From an uncultured Clostridia bacterium (GTDB lineage: Bacteria; Bacillota; Clostridia; Christensenellales; Aristaeellaceae): 64,000 nt of DNA. Shown here in pieces: positions 17,370 through 26,184 of this stretch. Each line of letters begins with the position of its first letter. The stretch's first letter is position 1. The position numbers and the translations under genes are program-made. The stretch covers positions 14,937 to 78,936 of the forward strand of contig CAKTWP010000009.1 of assembly GCA_934630705.1 (NCBI GenBank). Direction: 5' to 3'. The notes beneath the pieces were generated by a model. The model was not told where the DNA came from. It did not search any database and saw only the letters and a program-made list of their open reading frames with translations.

Positions 17370-17415
17370 GAGCGGCGGGCACCAATTCATATATGTAAAC
17401 CCGGCGGCCCGCCGC
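17361..17415 (-). terminator. intrinsic terminator of the first carbohydrate ABC operon
   Basis: Nine-base arms GCGGCGGGC (17407-17415 and 17372-17380) with a 26-base loop, followed on the minus strand by CTTGTTTTTTC. It starts 9 bases after the permease stop codon. Confidence 0.7.
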
Positions 17416-17423
17416 CCCGGCGC

Positions 17424-18353
17424 TCAGCCCTTCACCGAGCCGATCATCACGCCCTTGACGAAATACTTCTGCACGAAGGGGTAGATCAGCATCAGCGGCG
17501 CAGTGGAAATCACGATAATGGCATACTTGAGCACTTCCTGCAGGTTTTGAATCTGCGCCAGCATGTCCTCATCCATCAGATCGGCGTCAAAGTTGTTCTG
17601 CAGCAGAATCTGCCGCAGGAAGATCTGCAGGGGATAGAGATTCTTATCCGTCAGATAGAGGAAAGCGTTGAAATAGCTGTTCCAATGGCCCACGGCATAC
17701 CAGATGCCCAGCACCGCCAGAATGGCCTTGGAAAGTGGCAGCACCACATAGAAGAAATACTGGGTGTCGTTGCAGCCGTCCAGGGTGGAGGCCTCCAGCA
17801 GCTCCTCGGGGATGGAATTCTGGATGTTGGTGCGGGCCACGATCATGTTATACACGCTCATGGCGCCGGGCAGCAGCATCACCCACACGGTATTGATAAT
17901 CTTCAGATCCCGCATCAGCAGATAGCTGGGGATCATACCGCCTGAGAAAATCATGGTGAAGGTGAACAGCCCGGTAATCAGGCCGCGGCCTTTCAGGTTT
18001 TTCCGGGCCAGCGGATACGCGCAGCACATGGTGACGGCCAGATTGATGGCGGTACCGGCGACGGTGTAAAACAGGGTGTTGCGATAGCCGATCCACACGC
18101 TCTTGTAGCGCAGCACGGCTTCATAGTTATACAGCGTGGGGTTCACCGGCCAGAGCCAGACCTTCCCCGCCGTGACCGCGCTGCCCGAGGAAAAGGACGC
18201 CGCCACCACGAACATCATCGGCAGCAGCACCAGCAGGGTGAGCAGGGTGAGGATGGTGTAAGCAATCCCATAATAGATTTTATCGCTGCAGGAATAGCGC
18301 ACGTGTGTGCCGCGCATTTCCCGAATTTCTACGGCCTTGATTTTCTGCGTCAT
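17424..18353 (-). CDS. carbohydrate ABC transporter permease, LplC/YtcP type
   Basis: Inner-membrane permease (309 residues, six predicted helices) of the carbohydrate uptake family related to lipoprotein LplABC and to oligogalacturonide importers YtcQP-YteP. The EAA loop that contacts the ATPase is ELLEASTLDGCNDTQYFF near residue 195. The C-terminus PFVQKYFVKGVMIGSVKG is typical of this subfamily. AGGAGG precedes the ATG. Encoded directly after its partner permease (15-bp gap). No ATPase gene lies in the locus; such transporters usually share an MsmK-type ATPase encoded elsewhere. Confidence 0.93.
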   Translation of the reverse strand: MTQKIKAVEIREMRGTHVRYSCSDKIYYGIAYTILTLLTLLVLLPMMFVVAASFSSGSAVTAGKVWLWPVNPTLYNYEAVLRYKSVWIGYRNTLFYTVAGTAINLAVTMCCAYPLARKNLKGRGLITGLFTFTMIFSGGMIPSYLLMRDLKIINTVWVMLLPGAMSVYNMIVARTNIQNSIPEELLEASTLDGCNDTQYFFYVVLPLSKAILAVLGIWYAVGHWNSYFNAFLYLTDKNLYPLQIFLRQILLQNNFDADLMDEDMLAQIQNLQEVLKYAIIVISTAPLMLIYPFVQKYFVKGVMIGSVKG

Positions 18354-18368
18354 CGCTTGCTTTCCTCC

Positions 18369-19292
18369 TTACCACAGGCTGGTCTCCCCGACCTTGCGGG
18401 AGATCCAGTTGACCGAGGTGATCAGAACCATGTTAATCACCGAATTAAACAGGTTGATGGCGGTGGAATAGCTGAAATCCGTCTTGCCCGTCAGGCCCTG
18501 CTTATACACATAGGTGGAAATCACCTCGCTGCGGGCCAGATTCAGGCTGTTTTGCATCAGGAAGGTCTTTTCAAAGCCGATGTTCATAATCTGGCCGACC
18601 CGCAAAATCAGCATGATCACGATGGTGGGCAGGATGGAGGGAAAATCAATATGAATCACCCGCTGCAGCCGGGAGGCGCCGTCAATCTGGGCAGCCTCAT
18701 GCAGATCGGGGCTGACGCTGGTGAGCGCGGCGATATAGATGATGGCGTTCCAGCCGAAATTCTGCCAGACGCCGGACCAGATATACAGATGCTGAAAGCT
18801 GTTCGCATCCGCAAACAGATCGGGAGGATAGGAGCCGGTGAGGGCCTGGCCGATCAGGCCGTACAGGCCCGTGCGGGAGCCGAACACCTGATTCACCATG
18901 CTCACCAGCACCACCACGGAAATGAAGTGGGGCAGGTTCACGATGGTCTGGGTGATTTTTTTATACCGGGCGGAGTTTACCGTGTTTGCCAGCAGCGCAA
19001 ACAGAATGGGCACCGGGAAGCCGAACACCAGGCTGTACAGCGACAGCCGCAGCGTGTTGGCCAGCACCCGCTGGAACTGATAGGATTTGAAAAACTTCTG
19101 AAAATTCGCAAGGCCGACCCATTTGCTGCCCCAGATGCCGCCCACGGCGGAGTACTTCTTGAAGGCAATCTGAATCCCCAGCATGGGGTAATACGCAAAA
19201 ATCAGGATGTACGCCACCGGAATCAGCAAAAACACGTACAGCCGCCAATCCCGCTTGATGCATTTCCAGGTTTCATGATGGGAAGCACGCAT
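18369..19292 (-). CDS. carbohydrate ABC transporter permease, LplB/YteP type
   Basis: Second membrane subunit (307 residues, six predicted helices). N-terminal WKCIKRDWRLYVFLLIP and the first periplasm-facing segment GIWGSKWVGLANFQKFF are typical of LplB. The EAA loop is LHEAAQIDGASRLQRV near residue 195. It lies 121 bp after the solute-binding protein gene, across a terminator-like hairpin, and 15 bp before the LplC-type gene. Confidence 0.93.
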   Translation of the reverse strand: MRASHHETWKCIKRDWRLYVFLLIPVAYILIFAYYPMLGIQIAFKKYSAVGGIWGSKWVGLANFQKFFKSYQFQRVLANTLRLSLYSLVFGFPVPILFALLANTVNSARYKKITQTIVNLPHFISVVVLVSMVNQVFGSRTGLYGLIGQALTGSYPPDLFADANSFQHLYIWSGVWQNFGWNAIIYIAALTSVSPDLHEAAQIDGASRLQRVIHIDFPSILPTIVIMLILRVGQIMNIGFEKTFLMQNSLNLARSEVISTYVYKQGLTGKTDFSYSTAINLFNSVINMVLITSVNWISRKVGETSLW

Positions 19293-19313
19293 GCGCCGTC
19301 TTGCCCCTTTCGT

Positions 19314-19357
19314 TCAAAAAATAAAATGCGGAGGGCGGGCCGCTTTTCCCGCCCTCC
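19314..19357 (-). terminator. intra-operon terminator/attenuator between binding protein and permeases
   Basis: Perfect ten-base arms GGAGGGCGGG (read on minus strand from 19357) with an eight-base loop, followed by GCATTTTATTTTTTG. A second stem TGCCGGG/CCCGGCA lies just upstream (about 19362-19400). Likely lowers permease expression relative to the binding protein. Confidence 0.7.
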
Positions 19358-19413
19358 TGGCTGCCGGGCGGAGAGCGCCATCTCCCCGTCCCGGCAATTG
19401 CAATGGTTTTTTC

Positions 19414-21018
19414 TTACTTGTACATCCGGTCGTACACCGCCTGCACAACCTCCAGCGATTCATTAACGCCGATATTTTCCAGCTCGGCCAGATACGCGTC
19501 CCAATTGGCGTCGATATCCATGTTGCCGGCCAGGAAGTTGGCGGTCCATTCTTCCACGAACTCATACAGGGTGCCCTGAATATCGGAAACAGCTTCCACT
19601 TCCTCGGCGCTGTAGCTCAGCTTGGGGATCACCTCGTCCGGCCGATAGGCGTTCTGCTGATACATCACGTCCGCTTCGCCCACATGCTTGTCAAACAGGG
19701 AAATATTTTCAGGATCCCGGGTGCGGCCGTTGGCAATGCCATATTCCCGCACGAAGGGGCCGGTCTGGATATAGCTGCGGTTCTGCACCTCGCCGGAGGA
19801 CCAGAACTTCGCATCGTCATATACCACGATCAGCTTCTCGAAGCCTTCCACCCAGGCCACGGTGTTTTCCAGGCCGTTCACGTTCTTCACATAGTCCCAG
19901 TCCACGCCCTCCTGGCCCCAGCGGGTCATGATGGAATACAGCTCGCTGACCATCAGATCACCGATGGCAAACGCCTTTTCAGGGTTTTTGCAGTTCTTGG
20001 TGATGAAGAAATAGCCGTTATCGGGCACGGAGGGGGCATAGCGGGCCATGGGCTTGCCCGTGTCCTTGTTGATCAGGGGCGCATAGGCCTCAAAATCATT
20101 CCGCCAGGTATTGGTGGAGTTCACCCGGGAAGGGCTCTGATAGAAGAACATCATGGAGGTGCATTCCTCGCTGTTGAGCATGGCCAGATACTGGTTGTCG
20201 TCCTGGGTGAGGATTTCCCGGGGAATCAGCTCCTCGTCAAAGAGCGACTTGATGAACTTCAGCCCCTCCTTCCAGCCCTCCGTGGTATAAGCATAGCCCA
20301 CCTTGCCGTCATTGACGGTATAGTAATGGTCGCCGCCGGCATAGACAAAGGCGCTCATGATCGTCTGGAACCAGCCCTTGTAGCCGCTCATGTTGCCGGG
20401 GAAGCCGATTTCGTCCGCCTTGCCGTTGCCGTTCAGGTCGGTGTTCTTCACCTTCACCAGCAGATCGTGAAGCTCCTGGGGCGTGGTGGGCGCCTTTTCG
20501 CCCAGCTGCTCCAGCCACTTGGTATTGATCCACAGGCGAACGTTGTATTCATTATTATAGCTCTGGTTGAACTGGGGGATGGCGTAGATTTCGCCGTCGT
20601 ACATGGTCATCATGGGGGCGATGTCCACGCCGGTGCGCGCCTTCACCTGATGCAGGTTGGGCGACAGGGCTTCATCCTCCCAATACTTCGTCAGGGGCAG
20701 CAGCACGCCGCTTTCGATCCAGGCGACCAGCTCGCTGTTATTGGGGCGGCAGAAGATCACGTCGGGCAGCTCGGCGCCGCCGGTGGCGATCATCATGCCG
20801 ATCTTGGTGTTATAATCGGTGCCGGGGTAAACCTGGAACTGGATGTCCACGCCCAGCGCTTCCTCCAGCATCAGGGTGGTCTGGTTGGTGTTCCAGTCTT
20901 CAATGTTGATTCGTTCGGGCGCGGCGATGGTGATCACCGGCACTTCCTCCGCCACGGCGAAGACGCAGACGCTCAGCACCATGGCCAGCGCCAGCAAAAG
21001 GGAAAGCAGCTTTTTCAT
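19414..21018 (-). CDS. extracellular sugar-binding protein, LplA type
   Basis: Solute-binding subunit of the carbohydrate ABC importer, anchored or held at the outer face of the membrane. 534 residues; residues 1-23 are a signal peptide (MKKLLSLLLALAMVLSVCVF, then AVAEE) with a single cysteine in the hydrophobic part, not a clear lipobox. The mature protein has the two-lobe family layout, with DTDLNGNGKADEIGFPGN (Ca-binding-like loop, about 210) and YYTVNDGKVGYAYTTEGWKE (about 240). AGGAGG precedes the ATG. The promoter is shared with nothing else on this strand and faces the membrane AraC gene, its likely regulator. Ligand probably an oligosaccharide from acidic glycans, by context. Confidence 0.92.
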   Translation of the reverse strand: MKKLLSLLLALAMVLSVCVFAVAEEVPVITIAAPERINIEDWNTNQTTLMLEEALGVDIQFQVYPGTDYNTKIGMMIATGGAELPDVIFCRPNNSELVAWIESGVLLPLTKYWEDEALSPNLHQVKARTGVDIAPMMTMYDGEIYAIPQFNQSYNNEYNVRLWINTKWLEQLGEKAPTTPQELHDLLVKVKNTDLNGNGKADEIGFPGNMSGYKGWFQTIMSAFVYAGGDHYYTVNDGKVGYAYTTEGWKEGLKFIKSLFDEELIPREILTQDDNQYLAMLNSEECTSMMFFYQSPSRVNSTNTWRNDFEAYAPLINKDTGKPMARYAPSVPDNGYFFITKNCKNPEKAFAIGDLMVSELYSIMTRWGQEGVDWDYVKNVNGLENTVAWVEGFEKLIVVYDDAKFWSSGEVQNRSYIQTGPFVREYGIANGRTRDPENISLFDKHVGEADVMYQQNAYRPDEVIPKLSYSAEEVEAVSDIQGTLYEFVEEWTANFLAGNMDIDANWDAYLAELENIGVNESLEVVQAVYDRMYK

Positions 21019-21051
21019 GTAGGGAACCTCCTCGCTTGAATTGATGATTTA

Positions 21052-21080
21052 AGGATACAAAATGGCCCTGCTTTTTTCAA
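21052..21080 (-). promoter_or_regulatory. putative promoter of the first carbohydrate ABC operon
   Basis: Minus strand -35 TTGAAA (21075-21080), 17-base spacer, -10 TATCCT (21052-21057), 33 bases before the binding protein's start codon. Confidence 0.6.
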
Positions 21081-21218
21081 GCGGAAATATGCTTCGTCCC
21101 GTCCTTCTTTTTGGCTCTCGCGCCTGTTTTCAGGAAAACCGCATGGAAAAAAAGTTCTCAACCACCGTGAAAATTGATAATCTGCCGATATTTTTCCCTT
21201 TTCATACCGGATTATCGC

Positions 21219-21264
21219 TTGTCATCCGGCAGCCTTTGGATGTATGATAAGATGTATGATAATG
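21219..21264 (+). promoter_or_regulatory. putative promoter of the membrane AraC gene with a tandem repeat
   Basis: Plus strand -35 TTGTCA (21219-21224), 18-base spacer, -10 TATGAT (21243-21248). The 11-base unit ATGTATGATAA occurs twice in tandem (21240-21250 and 21252-21262) and covers the -10, so it could be an operator. Confidence 0.5.
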
Positions 21265-21296
21265 AAAAATGATTCTCAGCAAGGGAGCGCCGCAAA

Positions 21297-23504
21297 ATGA
21301 AGCCGCATCGGAAAATGAGTCCCACGCTCAAGCGTTTTTTGATTTTCTATTTCGTCTTTGCGCTGGTGTTTATCTGCGCGTATATTCCGGTGTATTCCTA
21401 TATGCACGGAACGATTTACGAAAACGTGCGCGCGCAGGCCCAGCAGCGGCTGGACGGGGGCATGAGCGCGCTGGATTCGTCCGCCTCCGTGCTGCTCAAT
21501 CTCTATACGGCCACCCGGAAGGATTCCCGGTTCCGCACGCTGAAAACCGTGCGGGGAAACCTGGGCGCACCTTCGGACATTGCCGCGCTGGTGGACGCCT
21601 TCCGCTATCCCATTCTTTCCGCTCCGCTGATTACGGACGCGGGGGTGGTCTGCTCCGAAACGCTGGCCATCACCAAGCAGCGTTCCTTTTATTCAAGCGC
21701 GTTTTATTCCTTCTATCCCGGGTTCACTCAGTGCCGGGGCCTGAGCTTTGAGGAATGGTTCGGCCAGCTGGCGGGCCGGGGCGTTGGCGGCGGCTGGCTG
21801 CCGGAAGGCATGTATTATTCCCGGGAAAGCGACAGCTTTTATCCCGCCCTGTGCTATGGGCGCGTCTGGTATGCGGCTTCGGGCGTTACGCCCATTGTGT
21901 TTTACGGGCTGGTGGATGCGGATGCGCTGATTGGGCAGATGGCGGCGAAGGAAGTGCTTTCCAACGGCTATCTGAAGATTCTGGGCGGGAACGGGGAGGT
22001 GCTGGCCCTGCGGGGCAATGCCCAGACGGACGGCACGGAGGTGATCCGCGCGGTCTCCGGGCAGACGCAGCTGTCCGTGGAGGTGGGGTTGCCCAAGGCG
22101 TATCTGCTGGCCCAATTGGTGCCGCTGGAACGGATGATTATCATATATCTCATCGGGCTGCTGGCCATTGCGGTGGTGCTGGTGGTGGTGTTTTCCCATC
22201 GCAGCGCCCGGCCCATGCAAAGGCTGCTGCGCTCCATTGATCAGGCTTCCCTGCCCGAAATCGCTACGCCCCCGGCCGAAAGGAAGCGGATTTTCGCCAA
22301 GCTGGAACGGGACTATGACACGGTGGCGTCCTCATTTTCGCAGATGGACAGCCTGCTCAAATCCAGCGCCCAGGTGATTCAGGAGCAGAAGGAGAAGCTG
22401 TGCGATCAGCTGTTTGACAAAGCGCTGCTGCGTTCCCTTTATTCCGCCCAGGAGCGGCAGGATTTCGCCTATTTCTTCCCGGGCTTCCCCCATCCCTTCC
22501 AGCTGGCGCTGCTCAAATGCGATCAGGCGCAGGGCTCCGTGGAGGAGGCGGCGCAGATGCGCACGCTGATGCTCCGGCAGGCCCAGGCGCTTTTACCCGC
22601 ACTGTATTACGCCCATGCGCTGCCCAGCGGCGGCGTGATTCTGGTGCTGGCCCACTGCCAGCTTGAGGAGATGCAGACGCTGCAAAAGCGCCTGACGGAG
22701 GAAAGCGATGTGGCGGTGCATGTGCTTTTGTCCCAGCCCTTCTCCGCAGAGAGCGAGCTGTCCGCCGCCTTTGAGCAGGTGCAATATCTGGATCTGCTGC
22801 CGGCGGATTCGGATGTGGTGGCCTTCCAGCAGCTCAGCAGCATGGAAACGGGCCACGCCTCCCTGCCCCTGAGCTTTTCCGCACTGCAGGAGATGTACGA
22901 AGCCCTGTCCACCGGCAATGACGCGCTGGCGCGGATCATCCTGAATGATTGCGCGGATCAGCTGATGACCCATGCCGACCGGGTGATGCTGGCGCGGCAT
23001 ACCTATTCCATGATCGGCCATATGCTGGCCCATATGAAGCTGGAATACTCCGCCGCGCTGTTTGCGGTGGTGATTCCCGGGTTTGACGGGCGCAATCTGG
23101 AGCGGCTGTTCCGGCAGGAGCTGCCGGAATGCTTCCGAAGGGTCTGCGTTTCGCTGCTGGAAAATCAGGCCCCCCAGAGCGATCTGGACACGGCCGTGCT
23201 GCGCTTCATCAACGAAAACCTCTTTTCCCCGGATATGTGCGTCACCTTCGTGGCCGACCGCTTTTCCATCGCCAAAGCCACGCTGCAAAAAATCATCAAA
23301 GCGGCCACCGGCGCCACCTTCTCCGCCTATATCAGCGCCCAGCGGCTGGAACGGGCCTATCAGCTGCTGCAGGAGCCCGGTGTATCGGTGCAGAAGGTCA
23401 GCGAATTGTGCGGCTTTTCCTCCCCCAATTCATTCTACAAGGCTTTCCGCCGCCGCTACGGCGCAGCGCCCAGCGCGGTGACGGAGGAGGCTGAAGATAG
23501 TTGA
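21297..23504 (+). CDS. membrane-anchored AraC-family regulator
   Basis: One-protein sensor-regulator of 735 residues. Helix 1 (about 11-33), an extracellular sensor-like domain (about 34-277), helix 2 (about 278-299, IIIYLIGLLAIAVVLVVVF), a linker region and a C-terminal AraC DNA-binding domain (about 630-725) with VTFVADRFSIAKATLQKII and VQKVSELCGFSSPNSFYKAF as the two helix-turn-helix units. It combines in one chain the jobs of a YesM/YesN-type kinase and regulator. Divergent from the binding protein gene, which it probably activates when the sugar is present outside. Start has GGGAG 8 bases upstream. Confidence 0.9.
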   Translation: MKPHRKMSPTLKRFLIFYFVFALVFICAYIPVYSYMHGTIYENVRAQAQQRLDGGMSALDSSASVLLNLYTATRKDSRFRTLKTVRGNLGAPSDIAALVDAFRYPILSAPLITDAGVVCSETLAITKQRSFYSSAFYSFYPGFTQCRGLSFEEWFGQLAGRGVGGGWLPEGMYYSRESDSFYPALCYGRVWYAASGVTPIVFYGLVDADALIGQMAAKEVLSNGYLKILGGNGEVLALRGNAQTDGTEVIRAVSGQTQLSVEVGLPKAYLLAQLVPLERMIIIYLIGLLAIAVVLVVVFSHRSARPMQRLLRSIDQASLPEIATPPAERKRIFAKLERDYDTVASSFSQMDSLLKSSAQVIQEQKEKLCDQLFDKALLRSLYSAQERQDFAYFFPGFPHPFQLALLKCDQAQGSVEEAAQMRTLMLRQAQALLPALYYAHALPSGGVILVLAHCQLEEMQTLQKRLTEESDVAVHVLLSQPFSAESELSAAFEQVQYLDLLPADSDVVAFQQLSSMETGHASLPLSFSALQEMYEALSTGNDALARIILNDCADQLMTHADRVMLARHTYSMIGHMLAHMKLEYSAALFAVVIPGFDGRNLERLFRQELPECFRRVCVSLLENQAPQSDLDTAVLRFINENLFSPDMCVTFVADRFSIAKATLQKIIKAATGATFSAYISAQRLERAYQLLQEPGVSVQKVSELCGFSSPNSFYKAFRRRYGAAPSAVTEEAEDS

Positions 23505-23611
23505 GGAATTATTCTGAGGAACCGCTTTTTGCGTCCAAGCGCCATACAGAAAAACAGCGAAAAAATCTTCCTCACGCAATCCATAAACGGCTTTCTTCGG
23601 AAGCGCGCAAA

Positions 23612-23643
23612 AGGGGTATTCTTTCTCATGAAAGAATACCCCT
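23612..23643. terminator. 14-bp perfect hairpin between convergent genes
   Basis: Arms 23612-23625 and 23630-23643 (AGGGGTATTCTTTC and complement) around TCAT; CTCGCATATTTTG follows on the plus strand and CTTTT on the minus strand. Serves the AraC gene and the ABC permease gene that ends at 23664. Confidence 0.7.
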
Positions 23644-23663
23644 CTCGCATATTTTGTTTTTGC

Positions 23664-25316
23664 TTACCCCTGCCGGTATTTTCGATCGGCGGTGCGCATG
23701 AGCCAGGCATGGGCAGCCAGAGAGCAGGCCAGCAGCAGGGCAATGAGAATCGCGCTGTAGGGGAGCATCTGCATGCCGGCGCTGAGCATCAGATAGCTCA
23801 GTCCCCCCAGGGCGATCAGAATTCCCCAGCTCACCAGCAGCCCCACCAGCGCGCCGGATTTTTGCTTGATGGCCTCGGTTTCCGTAAGCCAATCCAGGTT
23901 GGGATTGGCCACGTCGTTGCTCAGCGCGATGGCGCCGCACAGATACGCATACAGCAGGCAGATCACCAGCGCCAGCGCCACATGCACCGCCAAAGCGGGA
24001 ATGGCAACAGCCAGAATCACGGCGGCGATCAGGCAGCCCGCTGCGGACAGCCCCAGCCCCAGCGCCATTTTCGCCTGGATGATCGTGCGGGCCGAAACAG
24101 GCAGCGCGGTCATGGCGCTATGGTCCTTGCCCTCCCGGGTGACGGCAGTGGACAGCGCGGGATTGATCCCCGCCATGAATGCCATCAGCGCCGCGAAAAT
24201 GGCCACCATCACGCCGCCGTTCATCCCGTCCAGAATGCCCTGCAGGCTTTCGCCCTCATCCATATTGCTTTGGATGGAGAAAAACATCACCGCGATCATC
24301 AGGGCGGGCATCAGGGCCGTGGGCAGGGTGTTGGTGGCGTAAGCCGAGGTGCGGATCGTGCGCTTCCATTCCAGGCCCAGGCAGGCCCGGAAAGCGGATT
24401 TGCCCTGGAAGGACGCTTTGCCTTTAACCTTGCGCTGGATAGACGGCGTTTCGCTTTGAAGCAGGGACAGCTTCCGATACACCGCGCCCACGCCCCACAG
24501 CGTCAGCCCGGCAGCGGCAGCGCAGCTGAGCAGGAACAGCGCCAGCTGGCCCCAATCTCCGCACAGGCCGCCGGCCGCCCAGGCAGCGGGCGGGAAGGCG
24601 CGGGTGAGGGCGGAAATCCGGGCGCTGTTGCTGGCGAAAAAGCTGGTCAGAAACTCCTGAGATTCATCGGGCATCAGCGCGCCCATCCGCATGCAGCAGA
24701 ACATGTAAATGCCCAGGAACAGAATGCCGCCTACCGTGGCCATCGCCTCCCGGCGCTTCCACAGGCTGGACAGACGGATCAGCAGCGTGGACAGGAACGC
24801 CACAATGGCCACCGGAATCACCGGCGCACCGATGAGCACCAGCACCAGCCGCAGAAAAAAGCCTGGGCTCTGGCCCATGCGAATGCCATACAGAAGGCCC
24901 GCAGGCAGAAGGAACAGCGCGCTGCCCGCCATTTCGCTGAGCCATACGTCCGTCAGCTTGGCGGCCAGCAGCGTTCGCGGCTTGACCGGCAGGGAAGCCA
25001 TAAAGGCGTTGTCCCGGGTGAAATACAACGAGCTGAGAATAAAGAAGAACGCCAGAATCAGGGTGCTTACCATCGCGCCCATCACCGCCAGATCCAGCAG
25101 CAGGTCCGCCATGTTCATCTCCATCAGGGCAGAAAGCACCGCGTTTTCAAAAAAAATCAGGAATCCGGCCAGATAGACCACCAGCACCGCATAGCCAATC
25201 AGCTTGCCCAGGGTCTTTTTCCGCTCGGTTTGCATGCTGGCGCGCAGATTGGCCGGCTTCAGCGCGGCCCAGCGGGATAAAAGCTGCAGCCGCAGCAGCG
25301 CGGAAAACGTCTTCAT
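23664..25316 (-). CDS. ABC-2-type exporter permease (550 aa)
   Basis: Polytopic membrane protein with about 12 hydrophobic segments in two halves, and the soluble stretch WKRTIRTSAYATNTLPTALM between them. The pattern (ESLYFTRDNAFMASLPV-like loop: SSLYFTRDNAFMASLPVKPR near residue 100) is that of large bacitracin/lantibiotic-export-like or unknown ABC-2 permeases of Firmicutes. Substrate unknown. The ATG overlaps the stop of the ATPase gene by four bases, so the two are one coupled unit. Confidence 0.85.
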   Translation of the reverse strand: MKTFSALLRLQLLSRWAALKPANLRASMQTERKKTLGKLIGYAVLVVYLAGFLIFFENAVLSALMEMNMADLLLDLAVMGAMVSTLILAFFFILSSLYFTRDNAFMASLPVKPRTLLAAKLTDVWLSEMAGSALFLLPAGLLYGIRMGQSPGFFLRLVLVLIGAPVIPVAIVAFLSTLLIRLSSLWKRREAMATVGGILFLGIYMFCCMRMGALMPDESQEFLTSFFASNSARISALTRAFPPAAWAAGGLCGDWGQLALFLLSCAAAAGLTLWGVGAVYRKLSLLQSETPSIQRKVKGKASFQGKSAFRACLGLEWKRTIRTSAYATNTLPTALMPALMIAVMFFSIQSNMDEGESLQGILDGMNGGVMVAIFAALMAFMAGINPALSTAVTREGKDHSAMTALPVSARTIIQAKMALGLGLSAAGCLIAAVILAVAIPALAVHVALALVICLLYAYLCGAIALSNDVANPNLDWLTETEAIKQKSGALVGLLVSWGILIALGGLSYLMLSAGMQMLPYSAILIALLLACSLAAHAWLMRTADRKYRQG

Positions 25317-26050
25317 TGCGCATCCCCTCCGTCATCGGTGAGCTCCAGGAAAAGCTGCTCCAGGCTGGCCCCCACCTCGCCGGAGCGCAGCTGCTCCAGG
25401 GTACCCTCCGCCCGCAGCTGCCCATGGGAGATCACGCCGATGCGGGTGCACAGCCGCTCGGCCACTTCCAGCACATGGGTGGAGAAAAACACGGTGTTTC
25501 CCGCCTGACAATGGCGCTGCATTTCTTCCTTGAGCAGATGCGCCGCCCGGGGATCCAGCCCGCTGAGGGGCTCATCCAGAATCCATACCGGCGGCTGATG
25601 AATCAGCGCGCCGATCACCACCAGCTTCTGCTTCATGCCCTTGGAATAGGAGCGGATCTGGCTGTTCACCGCGCCTTCCAGATCAAACAGCGACAGGTAC
25701 TTTTCAATATGGTTTTTCCGCTGCGCTGCGCTGACCTGATAAATATCCGCCATGAAATTCAGATATTCCATACCGGTGAGCCGGTCGTAAAGGTCGTTGC
25801 CGTCAGGCACATAGCCGATCAGGCGCTGGGCGGCCAACCGGTCCGCCGCCATATCATGGCCCGCCATGATCACGCTGCCGCTGTCCGGCGCCAGAATCCC
25901 CGTCATCAGCTTGATGGCGGTGGTTTTGCCTGCGCCATTGGGGCCGATAAAGCCGAACAGCTCGCCGCCCTTCACGTGCAGCGTCACATCATCCAGGGCC
26001 TTTACCCCGTTTTTCGCATACGTTTTGGTTACATGCTGAAAATCAATCAT
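25313..26050 (-). CDS. ABC transporter ATP-binding protein
   Basis: ATPase partner (245 residues) of the downstream permease: Walker A GPNGAGKTT near residue 37, Q-loop region VPDGNDLYDRLTG, signature SYSKGMKQKL near 133, Walker B VWILDEPLSGLDPR near 155 and switch His in STHVLEVAE. Subfamily is the CcmA/ABC-2 type. The ATG at 26050 (MIDFQHVTKTY) is preferred to one 27 bases upstream because the family usually begins there and GGGGGCGG precedes it. Confidence 0.92.
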   Translation of the reverse strand: MIDFQHVTKTYAKNGVKALDDVTLHVKGGELFGFIGPNGAGKTTAIKLMTGILAPDSGSVIMAGHDMAADRLAAQRLIGYVPDGNDLYDRLTGMEYLNFMADIYQVSAAQRKNHIEKYLSLFDLEGAVNSQIRSYSKGMKQKLVVIGALIHQPPVWILDEPLSGLDPRAAHLLKEEMQRHCQAGNTVFFSTHVLEVAERLCTRIGVISHGQLRAEGTLEQLRSGEVGASLEQLFLELTDDGGDAQ

Positions 26051-26138
26051 GCCAAAGCCGCCCCCTTCTTGCTTCAAACTACGACATCATTATAACAATC
26101 TTATCGGGATACGGCAACCCATTTCCTGCCAACCATAC

Positions 26139-26164
26139 AAAAAAGCGGCTCAAACGCCGCTTTT
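26139..26164. terminator. bidirectional intrinsic terminator
   Basis: Stem AAAAGCGGC (26141-26149) / GCCGCTTTT (26156-26164), six-base loop, with GCTTTTTTGT on the minus strand. Ends the cdaA-rsmF transcript. Confidence 0.85.
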
Positions 26165-26184
26165 CGCTGCTTCAACTGACAGGT

